Positions 1 to 8,093 are shown, counted from the first letter of the stretch. The stretch: DNA of 35,870 nt from Butyrivibrio sp. (GCA_014799955.1 JAAVHB010000118.1:1-35870); one strand, 5' to 3'. Translations and numbers: made by a program. The notes: a model not told the origin generated them from the sequence alone.

Positions 1-990
1 ATCTCCACCTCAGGCGGCGATATAACAGTCCGGGAGTTGGTCGAAAAATATACTTCGCAGAGAAAGGGCATGCGCCATTCCACGAAGGCCGGGTACAAAA
101 CAGTCCTTAATATCCTTGCAAAAGAGGAGTTTGGCAGGAAGCCGATCAAGGATGTGCGGTTATCTGATGCAAAAGAGTGGCTGATCCAGCTTCAGGCCAA
201 TGGAAAGGGCTACAGTTCCATCCAGACGATCAGGGGTGTAGTCAGGCCGGCTTTCCAGATGGCGGTGGAGGATGACCTGATACGCAGGAATCCATTTGAG
301 TTTCATCTGAGCACTGTTGTTGTGAACGACAGTGTTACAAGAGAGGCAATCACAAGGAAACAGGAGAGGCAGTATCTGGAATTTGTCAAGAATGACAAGC
401 ATTTTTCAAAGTATTATGACGCAATCTATATACTGTTCCATACCGGGCTTCGTATCTCTGAATTCTGCGGTTTGATCAAAGAGGATATTGACCTTAAGGA
501 AGGCAAACTCAGGGTTGAGCGTCAGCTGCAACGGACGCGGGATATGCAGTACATCATAGAGGATACGAAAACGCCCAGCGGCGTAAGGTTTGTTCCTATG
601 ACCAAGGAAGTTATGGATTGTTTCAGGCATATCCTTGAAAACAGTGATAAACCGAAGACAGAGCAGGTTGTCAGGGATGTGAAAGGAAATTTGTATCATG
701 GCTTCCTGTTCATGGATAAAAACGGGAGACCCATGGTTGCCCAGCACTGGGAAAAGTATATGCAGCATATCAGGGAGAAGTATAACAAGATCTATAAAGT
801 ACAGATGCCTGATGTAACGCCCCATGTGTGCAGGCATACGTTTTGTTCCAATATGGCAAACAGCGGTATGAATCCCAAAACATTGCAGTACATCATGGGG
901 CATTCGGACATTGGCGTCACGCTGAACACTTACACGCATATCGGCTATGAGGATGCAAGCAGGGAAATGAAAAAGGTAAGCAATTCCTAA
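1..990 (+). CDS. int: Tyrosine recombinase (Tn916/Tn1549-type integrase), 5' end outside window
   Basis: The reading frame is open from base 1, so the start lies upstream; a TTG at 37 is internal, not the start. The protein would excise and integrate a conjugative element by strand exchange. Counting from the codon at 37, a SAM-like core-binding domain spans about 1-95 and the catalytic domain about 105-310. Catalytic residues are visible: Arg139 (TGLRISE), Lys178 (DTKTPSG), His263-x-x-Arg266 (HVCRHTF), His289 (MGHSD) and nucleophile Tyr299 (NTYTH). All are present, so the enzyme looks active. The wording of the catalytic domain matches what I know of Tn1549/Tn916 integrases, whose genes sit at the end of the element. 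That agrees with repeats right after the stop and ordinary chromosomal genes from 1177 on. Family call very sure; the exact element is not identifiable here. Confidence 0.93.
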   Translation: MSTSGGDITVRELVEKYTSQRKGMRHSTKAGYKTVLNILAKEEFGRKPIKDVRLSDAKEWLIQLQANGKGYSSIQTIRGVVRPAFQMAVEDDLIRRNPFEFHLSTVVVNDSVTREAITRKQERQYLEFVKNDKHFSKYYDAIYILFHTGLRISEFCGLIKEDIDLKEGKLRVERQLQRTRDMQYIIEDTKTPSGVRFVPMTKEVMDCFRHILENSDKPKTEQVVRDVKGNLYHGFLFMDKNGRPMVAQHWEKYMQHIREKYNKIYKVQMPDVTPHVCRHTFCSNMANSGMNPKTLQYIMGHSDIGVTLNTYTHIGYEDASREMKKVSNS

Positions 991-999
991 AAAAGCCGA

Positions 1000-1031
1000 G
1001 TAGTACAAATTTTCAATTTACTACTTTTTTT
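1000..1031 (+). terminator. AT-rich hairpin plus T-run after the integrase
   Basis: Arms 1000-1010 (GTAGTACAAAT) and 1016-1024 (ATTTACTAC) pair with one bulged C, followed by seven T at 1025-1031. It starts ten bases after the integrase stop. The stem is AT-rich, so it is a modest terminator; it may equally belong to the recombination end of the element. Confidence 0.45.
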
Positions 1032-1040
1032 ACTACTTTT
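1017..1040. repeat. Perfect tandem 12-bp repeat at element end
   Basis: TTTACTACTTTT occurs twice head to tail (1017-1028 and 1029-1040). It lies between the integrase stop and the first chromosomal gene. Position and AT content suit the terminus or an integrase core-type site, but the crossover point cannot be fixed without the other end or an empty site. Confidence 0.6.
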
Positions 1041-1043
1041 CAG

Positions 1044-1074
1044 AGCCAAGATATACCAGGATAAGCCAAGATAT
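1044..1074. repeat. Direct repeats, candidate integrase arm-binding sites
   Basis: AGCCAAGATAT occurs at 1044-1054 and 1064-1074, each followed by RCC, with a 20-bp period (about two helical turns). Tn916-family integrases bind short direct repeats near the element ends through their N-terminal domain. The repeats fit that role by spacing and position; the function is inferred. Confidence 0.5.
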
Positions 1075-1176
1075 GCCGAAAAACCGGATGAGCCGGAAAA
1101 ATTCCTGAAAGCCTTGAAATGCCCAAAAATCAAGAAAAACCACGATAAACCAACTTATGCAAGGAGTTTAAAATAG

Positions 1177-1656
1177 ATGATTAAAATACTTTTCGTCTGC
1201 CACGGTAACATCTGCCGTTCCCCCATGGCGGAATTCTTATTTAAAAACTACGTACAGCAGCGCGGCGCGCAATCACAGTTTTACATCGCTTCCGCAGCGA
1301 CCAGCTCCGAGGAGATCGGGAACCCAGTACATCACGGCACGAGGGAGAAGCTGAAGCAGCTGGGGATTGACTGTTCGGGAAAGCGGGCTGTGCGGCTCAC
1401 GGGAGCGGATTACGAGAAATACGATTACCTGATTGGCATGGACGATTGGAATGTGCGGAATATTCTGCGGATTGTGGGGACGGATTCGCAGGCGAAGGTC
1501 TGGAAGCTGCTTGATTTCACGGAAAGAGCGGGAGCGGAGATTGCCGACCCGTGGTATACGGGGGATTTTGAGGCGACCTACCGGGATATTATGGAGGGGC
1601 TGGACGGACTGTGGAAGCATCTTTCGGAATCCGGAGAGCTAAAAGAAAATCGTTAG
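1177..1656 (+). CDS. Low-molecular-weight protein tyrosine phosphatase
   Basis: A cytoplasmic phosphatase that hydrolyses phosphotyrosine, or arginine phosphate in some Firmicute members. At 159 residues it has the family's usual length. The P-loop C-x5-R is Cys8-HGNIC-Arg14 followed by SP near the N terminus, and the general acid is Asp124-Pro125 in the IADPWYTG segment. The ATG at 1177 is preceded by AAGGAG at 1161-1166 (10-base spacing). It is the first ordinary gene right of the integrase end, transcribed away from it, and ends at a strong hairpin at 1683-1724. No kinase or capsule gene is adjacent, so its substrate cannot be told. The family call is secure. Confidence 0.93.
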   Translation: MIKILFVCHGNICRSPMAEFLFKNYVQQRGAQSQFYIASAATSSEEIGNPVHHGTREKLKQLGIDCSGKRAVRLTGADYEKYDYLIGMDDWNVRNILRIVGTDSQAKVWKLLDFTERAGAEIADPWYTGDFEATYRDIMEGLDGLWKHLSESGELKENR

Positions 1657-1682
1657 CCTGTGATTTGGCGGAAATTAAAAAT

Positions 1683-1724
1683 AAAAGCAAGGGCGAACCG
1701 GAAAGCGGTAAAGCCCTTGCTTTT
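1683..1724. terminator. Bidirectional terminator between convergent genes
   Basis: A perfect 12-bp stem (1683-1694 with 1713-1724, AAAAGCAAGGGC and its complement) has an A-run on the left and a T-run on the right. It sits between the phosphatase (plus) and the AraC regulator (minus), so it can serve both. Confidence 0.88.
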
Positions 1725-1740
1725 GTGTTATGCTTTGGTT

Positions 1741-2709
1741 TTATACCCGACGCACGGGTCTGATATATTTCCAGAAGCGCTCGGGGTCATGATAAAAGTA
1801 CATGAGCCTGCCGGGAGAGGTGTCGAGGCAGTAGCCGGTGTCCGTAAAATCAAACTCCGACATTGCGTTCTCGATTTTTTGCTCCACGCTGCAATTTTCC
1901 TGCTCGTAGTCGAAGGGACCGTGTTCAAAAACAATATACTCGGCTTCGGGCACGTCGAGCATGAGCATCTGCGGCGGTACTTCGCCCGAGTAGTCGGCGG
2001 GCAGGCGCACGCCGTAGCACTCCGCGAGGGGAATCCCCCAGCTGCACAGCCTGCCGTCCGGGTCGTTTATATACGCCATGATTTGACCGGCGCCGCTGTT
2101 GGATTCGGTGCCGCCCTCATCGTCAAGCTTGCCCTTTATGCTGTCAAGAAGACCGCATATGGTTTCACAGTCCTGCCCCGGAATCTGTGCCTGTTTTTGC
2201 CAGAAATCCCAGTATCCGTTGGATTCACGGTTTTTAATGTGCAGAAACTTGTGAGCGGGAATTGTTACAAAATAAATCTTGATGTCGTCTGTGGTTTTCA
2301 TCATACCGATTTCTCCTATTCCGAAAAAGTAGCGGTCGAACGGGTTGATTTTCGTACGGAGAACAAGGGGCACGGGATTTTTGCGGTATTCGCCCGGAGT
2401 AATGCCGTATGCCTGCTTAAAGGCTCTGGTAAACGCCTCGTGCGAAGAAAAGCCGTAGTCGAGGGCAATATCCAGAATCACTCTTTTGCTGTCGCGCACC
2501 TCCTTGAGAGCAAAGGTCAGCCTTCTGCGACGCAGATAATCCTTGAAGGGCATACCCGATATTTCTCTGAATTTTCTCGTAAAGTGAAATTCGGAATAAC
2601 CGAGCCTGCGTGAAAGGGAACGCAGCGTCAGAGCTTCGTCGCTGTGCAGCTTGATGCATTCGTCGATTTCATCTACGATTATCTGAATTTGCCTTTGCCA
2701 CTCGTACAT
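1741..2709 (-). CDS. AraC-family transcriptional regulator with GyrI-like ligand-binding domain
   Basis: A DNA-binding regulator of 322 residues. The N-terminal 110 residues hold the two helix-turn-helix motifs of the AraC/XylS family (LRSLSRRLGYSEFHFTRKFRE and, after a linker, DIALDYGFSSHEAFTRAFKQ ending in GITPGEYR). The rest, about 140-322, resembles the GyrI-like/SOUL-fold small-molecule binding domain seen in Rob- and SoxS-like regulators: IKIYFVTIPAHKFLHI, then PEAEYIVFEHGP. The start at 2709 has GAGG six bases upstream, and TATAAT on the minus strand at 2740-2745 may be its -10. It lies downstream of the uracil permease in the same direction, but a short hairpin between them suggests separate transcription. 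The ligand is unknown; multidrug or stress sensing is typical of this architecture. Confidence 0.88.
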   Translation of the reverse strand: MYEWQRQIQIIVDEIDECIKLHSDEALTLRSLSRRLGYSEFHFTRKFREISGMPFKDYLRRRRLTFALKEVRDSKRVILDIALDYGFSSHEAFTRAFKQAYGITPGEYRKNPVPLVLRTKINPFDRYFFGIGEIGMMKTTDDIKIYFVTIPAHKFLHIKNRESNGYWDFWQKQAQIPGQDCETICGLLDSIKGKLDDEGGTESNSGAGQIMAYINDPDGRLCSWGIPLAECYGVRLPADYSGEVPPQMLMLDVPEAEYIVFEHGPFDYEQENCSVEQKIENAMSEFDFTDTGYCLDTSPGRLMYFYHDPERFWKYIRPVRRV

Positions 2710-2812
2710 TTTTAACCTCGTTTCGACTGCTCTGTATTCATTATAGGAAAATAAAAAGCGCGCCGCTTGATTTTACTTGCGGGAAAATGCGCATGCCGTA
2801 ACGGGCGTGTTA

Positions 2813-4162
2813 TTATTTTTCCTCATTTACCGGATTGGTTTCCTCCTCGAAATTATAATCCTTGCCGGGCAGTATGGCGTTGAAAATAATGCCGACAAGC
2901 GCTCCGACGGCAAGACCGGAAAGACTGATGGTGACTTTGCCGATTGTAAAGGCGATTGCGCCTGCCGCGCTGTATTTTATGCCGATTGAAAGCACAAGGA
3001 TTAAAGCGGCGATAAGCACGTTGCGGGTTTTGGAAAAGTCAACCCGGCTCTCTACGATATTGCGTACGCCGACCGCGGAAATCATGCCGTAAAGCACGAG
3101 GGAGATTCCGCCGACGGTGGCGGCGGGCATCGAGCTGATTACCGCGGCAAATTTAGGGCAGAAGGAAAAGAGTATCGCAAAAAGTGCCGCAATCTCGATT
3201 ACGAGCGGGTCGTATACCTTGGAAAGAGAGAGAACACCGGTGTTTTCTCCGTATGTGGTGTTTGCGGGCGCGCCGAAAAGAGAGGCAATGATGGTTGCTG
3301 CGCCGTCACCGATAAGCGTACGGTGAAGACCGGGGTCCTTTATATAGTTTCTGCCCGTGGTCGAGGAGATGGCGGAGATGTCTCCGATGTGCTCGACGAT
3401 TGTGGCAAGCGCGATTGGCATAATTGTTATGATTGATGTTACAAAGGTAGATACGTTGAAATTCGCTCCGAATATTGAAAATACCGTGGCACTTTTGTGA
3501 ATCGGCAGTCCGAACCACGCGGCATCGCGTACAGCCGTAAAATCAACCTTTCCGGCGATGGCGGCGGCGGCGTAGGAAACGATTACGCCGATTAGAATGG
3601 GAATGATTTTAATCATGCCCCTACCGAAAATATTGCATATTATGACGGCGAGAATCGCCACTATAGCAATCCACCAGCAAGCGGAACAGTTGTCTATTGC
3701 GGACTGGGAAAGCGTAAGTCCGATAGCGATAATTATCGGTCCGGTGACGATGGGCGGGAAAAACTTCATAACCCTTTTAGCGCCGAATGCCTTTATCAGC
3801 GCGGCGAGAACGAAATAAAGAAGGCCCGAAAATGCAACGCCGACACACGCATAGGGAAGGAGTGCGGAGTTGTCAAGAACATTTCCCGCAGCATCCTGTA
3901 AGGGCGCAATCGCAGCATAGCCTCCAAGGAAAGCGAAAGACGAGCCCAGAAACGCGGGAACCTTTCTCTTGGTAACAAGATGGAAAAACAATGTTCCCAG
4001 ACCCGCGAAAAGCAGCGTTGTGGAAATGCTGAGTCCCGTGAGAATCGGGACGAGTACGGTTGCTCCGAACATCGCGAACATATGCTGAAGTCCGAGAAGC
4101 AGGGTTTTGGGAACACCCAGTTTTCTGGCATCGTAGATGCCGTCGTTGTTGACGTTATTCAT
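2813..4162 (-). CDS. uraA: Uracil permease (NCS2 nucleobase:cation symporter family)
   Basis: An integral membrane protein of 449 residues with many hydrophobic segments, importing uracil (possibly xanthine) with protons. NCS2 landmarks are visible: FLGSSFAFLGGY near residue 71, Glu257 in VEHIGD and Glu306 in YGENTGV. The two glutamates correspond to the uracil-binding pair of E. coli UraA, which favours uracil over purines. The ATG at 4162 follows AGGAGGT on the minus strand. The leader is short and holds no recognisable attenuator or purine riboswitch. The gene is divergent from the aminoglycoside phosphotransferase. Family call is sure; substrate is fairly sure. Confidence 0.9.
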   Translation of the reverse strand: MNNVNNDGIYDARKLGVPKTLLLGLQHMFAMFGATVLVPILTGLSISTTLLFAGLGTLFFHLVTKRKVPAFLGSSFAFLGGYAAIAPLQDAAGNVLDNSALLPYACVGVAFSGLLYFVLAALIKAFGAKRVMKFFPPIVTGPIIIAIGLTLSQSAIDNCSACWWIAIVAILAVIICNIFGRGMIKIIPILIGVIVSYAAAAIAGKVDFTAVRDAAWFGLPIHKSATVFSIFGANFNVSTFVTSIITIMPIALATIVEHIGDISAISSTTGRNYIKDPGLHRTLIGDGAATIIASLFGAPANTTYGENTGVLSLSKVYDPLVIEIAALFAILFSFCPKFAAVISSMPAATVGGISLVLYGMISAVGVRNIVESRVDFSKTRNVLIAALILVLSIGIKYSAAGAIAFTIGKVTISLSGLAVGALVGIIFNAILPGKDYNFEEETNPVNEEK

Positions 4163-4201
4163 TTGTGACCTCCTTAGAATTATCTTATCGTTATCAGATA
4201 G

Positions 4202-4230
4202 ATATTATCATAAAGCGGGACAGGTGTAAA
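4202..4230 (-). promoter_or_regulatory. Candidate sigma-A promoter of the uracil permease
   Basis: On the minus strand TTTACA (4225-4230) and TAATAT (4202-4207) are 17 bp apart and about 40 bp upstream of the start codon. The -10 match is 4 of 6, so this is tentative. A TATC...GATA symmetry follows just downstream. Confidence 0.42.
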
Positions 4231-4254
4231 TGAAAATATGCGCTTATAAAAGCC

Positions 4255-4283
4255 TTGAAATTACTCGGATTCTGTTGTTAAAT
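4255..4283 (+). promoter_or_regulatory. Candidate promoter of the phosphotransferase gene
   Basis: TTGAAA (4255-4260), a 17-bp spacer and TTAAAT (4278-4283), with a TG extension just before the -10. It ends 32 bases before the ATG of the phosphotransferase. Confidence 0.45.
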
Positions 4284-4315
4284 ATAGAAAAAGATTTAAA
4301 AAGAGCGTAAGGAAT

Positions 4316-5116
4316 ATGATTAATAATATATGGCTGCCGGACAGCATAAGAGCTGCCGTGCAAAATAAGCCCTGCACCGAGGATGATGTGGGAATGTCGG
4401 GCTCGCGGATATTTATTTTCGACGATACGGTGCTCAAGATTCAGAAGCATTCGGCGGAAACGGACAACGAATTCCGGGTGATAGAATGGCTGAACGGCAG
4501 GCTTCCCGTTCCGGAGATAATTGAATACGAGGTAAAGGACGGCATGGCGTACTGCCTAATGACGAGAATTTGCGGAAAAATGGCGTGTGACGAAAGCTAT
4601 ATGAGAGAGCCGGAGACGCTTGTGGAAATAGTCGCGCAGGCTATGGAAATGCTCTGGTCGGTGGATATCTCGGACTGCCCCTGTGACGCCTCGCTTGATA
4701 TAAAGCTTGAAGCGGCAAAATATAATGTGGAGAATAATCTGGTGGATATCGAAAATACGGAGCCGGAAACCTTCGGGCGCGGCGGTTTTGCTTCGCCTGA
4801 GGAGCTGCTTTTATGGCTGTGTGACAACCGTCCCGGGGAGGAGCCTGTTTTTTCGCACGGAGATTTCTGCTTACCCAATATTTTTGCCGATAAAAATAAA
4901 GTCACAGGATTTATTGATTTGGGGAGAACGGGAATTGCCGACAAATGGCAGGATATCGCAATCTGTTACAGAAGCCTGAAGCATAATTTCGAGGGCGCAT
5001 ACAACGGAGGGAAGCCGTATCGCGGATATTCTCCCGAAATGCTGTTTGAGCGGCTTCAAATAGCGCCGGAGCCGGAGAAGTTAAGATATTATATCCTGCT
5101 GGATGAATTATTTTAA
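4316..5116 (+). CDS. Aminoglycoside 3'-phosphotransferase-like kinase
   Basis: A 266-residue cytoplasmic kinase of the APH(3') type, which transfers phosphate from ATP to an aminoglycoside hydroxyl. Visible landmarks are Lys41 in VLKIQK (ATP binding), the Brenner motif His181-GD-FCLP-Asn188 with catalytic Asp183, metal-binding Asp201 in GFIDLGRTG, and a C-terminal YYILLDELF that closely resembles the end of APH(3')-III enzymes. Length matches the family (about 264). The ATG at 4316 has only a close AAGGA in front, so initiation may be weak. A GNAT gene follows 72 bases later. All catalytic residues are present, but real aminoglycoside activity is not guaranteed: chromosomal homologues can act on other small molecules. 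Base composition does not differ obviously from its neighbours. Confidence 0.85.
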   Translation: MINNIWLPDSIRAAVQNKPCTEDDVGMSGSRIFIFDDTVLKIQKHSAETDNEFRVIEWLNGRLPVPEIIEYEVKDGMAYCLMTRICGKMACDESYMREPETLVEIVAQAMEMLWSVDISDCPCDASLDIKLEAAKYNVENNLVDIENTEPETFGRGGFASPEELLLWLCDNRPGEEPVFSHGDFCLPNIFADKNKVTGFIDLGRTGIADKWQDIAICYRSLKHNFEGAYNGGKPYRGYSPEMLFERLQIAPEPEKLRYYILLDELF

Positions 5117-5188
5117 AGAAGCGTTGGTTAAATCACCGTTTCCTCAGGATTTTCGGCAGATACACACTTGAATGTCAGGAGGTAAAAT

Positions 5189-5629
5189 ATGGTTCGGGAA
5201 GCCGAAAGAGAGGATTTGAACGAAATACTGGAGCTGTATCTTTGTCTGCATGAAAGCTCCGTTCCGGAGCCGTCAGAGCATTTGTCCGACACATGGGAGC
5301 AAATTATAAGCGACGGAAATCATCATCTGATTGTCAATGAGATTGACGGGAAAATCGTTTCAAGCTGCGTGTGTGTGATAATTCCCAATCTGACAAGAAA
5401 CGTGCGCCCGTATGCTTTTGTTGAAAACGTGGTTACTCATACGGATTACAGAGGGCGGGGACTTGCGTCCGAATGTCTTGAGCTTGCTAGGAATATCGCG
5501 CTTAGGAATAACTGCTACAAGATGATGCTGCTTACGGGCTCCAAAAAAACTGAAACTCTTGATTTTTACAGGAGGGCAGGCTATAACAGCACGGACAAAA
5601 CGGCGTTTGTACAGTGGATGGATTTATAG
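5189..5629 (+). CDS. GNAT-family N-acetyltransferase
   Basis: A 146-residue acyltransferase using acetyl-CoA. The pyrophosphate-binding loop of motif A is visible as YRGRGLAS (87-94) after the beta strand ENVVTHTD, and the C-terminal LDFYRRAGY (124-132) is the usual motif B region. Start ATG has CAGGAGGT seven bases upstream. It follows the phosphotransferase in the same direction, so the pair may be cotranscribed. Pairing with an APH-like gene makes an antibiotic-modifying role possible, but GNATs acylate many amines and nothing here fixes the substrate. Confidence 0.85.
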   Translation: MVREAEREDLNEILELYLCLHESSVPEPSEHLSDTWEQIISDGNHHLIVNEIDGKIVSSCVCVIIPNLTRNVRPYAFVENVVTHTDYRGRGLASECLELARNIALRNNCYKMMLLTGSKKTETLDFYRRAGYNSTDKTAFVQWMDL

Positions 5630-5651
5630 GAATTTCACGCTCTTATTAGAG

Positions 5652-5680
5652 TTGAAATGAATGTCCCGATATGTTATACT
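5652..5680 (+). promoter_or_regulatory. Strong sigma-A promoter of the ankyrin gene pair
   Basis: TTGAAA (5652-5657), 17-bp spacer, TATACT (5675-5680) with the TG extension directly before the -10. The expected start near 5687 leaves a leader of about 97 nt, in which 5720-5726 and 5740-5747 can pair with one bulge. Confidence 0.75.
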
Positions 5681-5783
5681 ACAGCTATTCGGATTAAAGC
5701 AAAATATTTTCATAGACAGGGCAAGGAAACGCTGCGCATCCATTGCCGGATAACTAAAAATACAGCCGCAGCAGGGAGGAAAA

Positions 5784-6764
5784 ATGCAGCTTGATGATTT
5801 ATTTTTGAAGGCATGCCAAAACGGTCAGAAAAGTGTTGTAATCACCTTTCTGAAAAAAGGAGGCATAAACGTGGACAAGAGGGACGCCGGCGGTCTGACG
5901 CCTCTTCATTATGCCTGCCAGAAGGGGGCGAGGGATATTGTAAAGCTCTTGATTGAGAATAACGCGGACGTGAATATGGCGTCAAATACCAGCGTTACTC
6001 CGCTTCATCTTGCGGCAAGGCTTGGCAATCAGGAGATTATTCAGAGCCTGATTGACGCAGGTGCGGATATAAATGCTACGGACAAGGAGGGTAAGAGCGT
6101 TCTTATCTACAGCGTTCTGGCAAAGAAGGTTGAGGCGGCCAAATACCTTATATCAAATGGCGCGGACGCATCCGTTAAAGATAATGAGAACAGGACGGCG
6201 CTCGATTACGCCAACGCTCTCGGACTGCCGTATTTTATCGCGGACGTGTCCATTGACAATGCGGGGGAAGCGGACGCTTACGGAAATACATATCTTCATC
6301 AGTCTTGCTTTAACGGACAGAGCGAGGTTGTCAAGGTTGTGCTTGCCAAGGGAGAGGCGGACATAAACGCCGTAAACAACGACGGCGAGACTCCCCTCTT
6401 TGTAGCGGTAAGCAGGGATAATATCTATGTTTCCGAGCTGCTTCTCAAGGCGGGCGCGTTACCTGATAAAAGCACCAACGAGGGCTTTGCGCCTCTTCAC
6501 GCGGCGGCTCTCAATTCCAACGAGCGTATGGTCGAGCTTCTTATAAATAACGGCGCGGACATTAACTGCCGCGATATAGAAGGCGAAACGGCTCTTATCA
6601 TTGCGGCACAGAAGGGCATGAATAATGTGGTGTCGGAGCTTATCGAAAAGGGAGCGGATGTCAACTGTTCCGATGATTCGGAGCATACGGCGCTTTATTA
6701 CGCAACCGAAAACGGATTTAACGAGATTGTTGAGCTTTTGCTTATGGCGGGTGCCGAAAGCTAG
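5784..6764 (+). CDS. Ankyrin-repeat protein
   Basis: A 326-residue protein built almost wholly of ankyrin repeats, roughly nine, from residue 3 to the end. Many units show the canonical TPLHxAxxxG...LLxxGADxN pattern (for example TPLHYACQKG, TPLHLAARLG, APLHAAALNS, ELLINNGADIN). No signal peptide, membrane segment or enzymatic domain is visible, so it is probably a cytoplasmic protein-binding scaffold. A repeat near residues 150-170 is degenerate. The start ATG has GCAGGGAGG six bases upstream. A second ankyrin gene starts 14 bases after its stop and should be cotranscribed. The partner is unknown. Confidence 0.9.
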   Translation: MQLDDLFLKACQNGQKSVVITFLKKGGINVDKRDAGGLTPLHYACQKGARDIVKLLIENNADVNMASNTSVTPLHLAARLGNQEIIQSLIDAGADINATDKEGKSVLIYSVLAKKVEAAKYLISNGADASVKDNENRTALDYANALGLPYFIADVSIDNAGEADAYGNTYLHQSCFNGQSEVVKVVLAKGEADINAVNNDGETPLFVAVSRDNIYVSELLLKAGALPDKSTNEGFAPLHAAALNSNERMVELLINNGADINCRDIEGETALIIAAQKGMNNVVSELIEKGADVNCSDDSEHTALYYATENGFNEIVELLLMAGAES

Positions 6765-6778
6765 AACGGAGGCTTATA

Positions 6779-8038
6779 ATGAATTTGATTTTAGAAAACG
6801 CCCAAAAAATTGTGTCCGGTGAGGAAGCCGTGTCGTTGGAGGAAACTGCAAGGGTTTTGGAAAACCTTGTATTTACGGCGGGCGGATGCAGTGTTAATGA
6901 AGAAAAAGAGTGCAACGAAACCTGCATTGAGCTTTTGAAAATGATAGTATCCAAGGCGGATACGGACGACGATGACGAAGTAGCATATATCGTTAGCTCT
7001 GTCATAGCAATATTAAGGTCCTCAAAGGATGTGAGGGTTCTTGATGTATTGCAGGAGGCAGGAATCAGCTTCACCGAATCGATATATTATCAGAGGGAAA
7101 TGACGAATTTCAGGGATTATATTCTTGAATGGGCATTCAGTCCGGAGGTGATTGAAAAACTGTCGCAGCTCGGTGTGGATTTGGACGAGGCTTTGATTAA
7201 AGGAAAAACTCCGGCATATATTCTGGCTCAAGGCGAGCGCAAAATCTCATGGGGCGGATACAATATCGAGGAGGATTACGCAAAGGCAGTCGAATATTTC
7301 AGCGTGGAATCCATGGAGGCGCTTGACAGCCAGGGAACCTCGGCTGCGCATGAGGCTGTAAGACATAATCGTTTTGAAATGCTTGAGGCAATGCTTAAAA
7401 AAGGAATCGATGTTAATGTTACCGAGGACCAGCCGAAAGTGGCGGGAACGACGCTTTTGCAGACGGCTTGCGCTTACGGCTTCCCCAAGATTGTGCAGAT
7501 GCTTATGGATGCGGGCGCGGACGACACTCTCAGGAATGTAGAGGACGAAACGGCTGCGCATATAGCGGTTTCACGCAAAATAAGATTTAAGGAAATCCGC
7601 GAGGAAGAAAGAATCGCGATGATAAAAGCCCTTAATAATGTGGATATCCCCGGAAAGGCGGGAAGAACTCCGCTTATGCTTGCGCAGGATTACGATATGC
7701 ACGCGTCTTACTATCTTACTCCCGTTCTGCTTGAAAAGGGCGCGGACGCGAACCGCACTGACGACAACGGCAACAGCGCATTGCTGCTTCACGAGGAGTG
7801 GTCATGCGATAAAAATGTTGTTAAGGCTCTGGTAAACGCCGGAGCGGATGTAAATGCCAGAAACAGGCAGGGCAACACACCCCTTCATCTTGCGCTTAAG
7901 AACGGCAACGGTGAAGTGGCGAGATTCCTTATCAAGAAGGGCGCCGACTGCAACGTAGCCAATGAACAGCAGGTTACTCCCATGCAGATTGCTGTGGAAA
8001 AGGGTATGGAAGAAGTTCTTCCGTACATGGGAATCTGA
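6779..8038 (+). CDS. Ankyrin-repeat protein with unique N-terminal region
   Basis: A 419-residue protein. Residues 1 to about 170 are a helical, acidic region (VSKADTDDDDEVAYIV) without recognisable ankyrin pattern; from about 185 to the end come roughly six repeats, several canonical (TTLLQTACAYG, MLMDAGADD, TPLHLALKNG, FLIKKGADCN). One repeat at about 265-290 carries an insertion rich in charge (RFKEIREEERIAM). GGAGG lies seven bases before the ATG. It shares a transcript with the upstream ankyrin gene and ends before a good terminator at 8065. No secretion signal is seen. The unique head could be the functional part; I do not recognise it. Confidence 0.88.
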   Translation: MNLILENAQKIVSGEEAVSLEETARVLENLVFTAGGCSVNEEKECNETCIELLKMIVSKADTDDDDEVAYIVSSVIAILRSSKDVRVLDVLQEAGISFTESIYYQREMTNFRDYILEWAFSPEVIEKLSQLGVDLDEALIKGKTPAYILAQGERKISWGGYNIEEDYAKAVEYFSVESMEALDSQGTSAAHEAVRHNRFEMLEAMLKKGIDVNVTEDQPKVAGTTLLQTACAYGFPKIVQMLMDAGADDTLRNVEDETAAHIAVSRKIRFKEIREEERIAMIKALNNVDIPGKAGRTPLMLAQDYDMHASYYLTPVLLEKGADANRTDDNGNSALLLHEEWSCDKNVVKALVNAGADVNARNRQGNTPLHLALKNGNGEVARFLIKKGADCNVANEQQVTPMQIAVEKGMEEVLPYMGI

Positions 8039-8064
8039 CATACTTAATCACGCGAGGTTTTTAC

Positions 8065-8093
8065 GGCCGCCCTCAGAACGGGGGCGGTCTTTT
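8065..8093 (+). terminator. Terminator after the ankyrin genes
   Basis: Stem 8065-8072 with 8082-8089 (GGCCGCCC against GGGCGGTC, one G-T pair), followed by TCTTTTA. It separates the ankyrin pair from the polymerase operon. Confidence 0.8.

Noticed and set aside
991-1176. tRNA attachment site
   Set aside because: No tRNA-like sequence or tRNA 3' end was found near the integrase; Tn916-type elements do not need one.
1660-2613. 317-codon plus-strand frame across the AraC regulator
   Set aside because: The opposite strand encodes a clear AraC/GyrI-like protein, and this frame runs through the terminator at 1683 with no ribosome site.
2756-2768. Terminator of the uracil permease (AAGCG-CGC-CGCTT, minus strand)
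   Set aside because: Only a 5-bp stem with a 3-base loop; a T-rich run follows, but it is too weak to list as a firm feature.
4163-4260. Riboswitch or PyrR attenuator for the uracil permease
   Set aside because: The leader implied by the promoter is only about 30-40 nt and has no anti-terminator or terminator hairpin.
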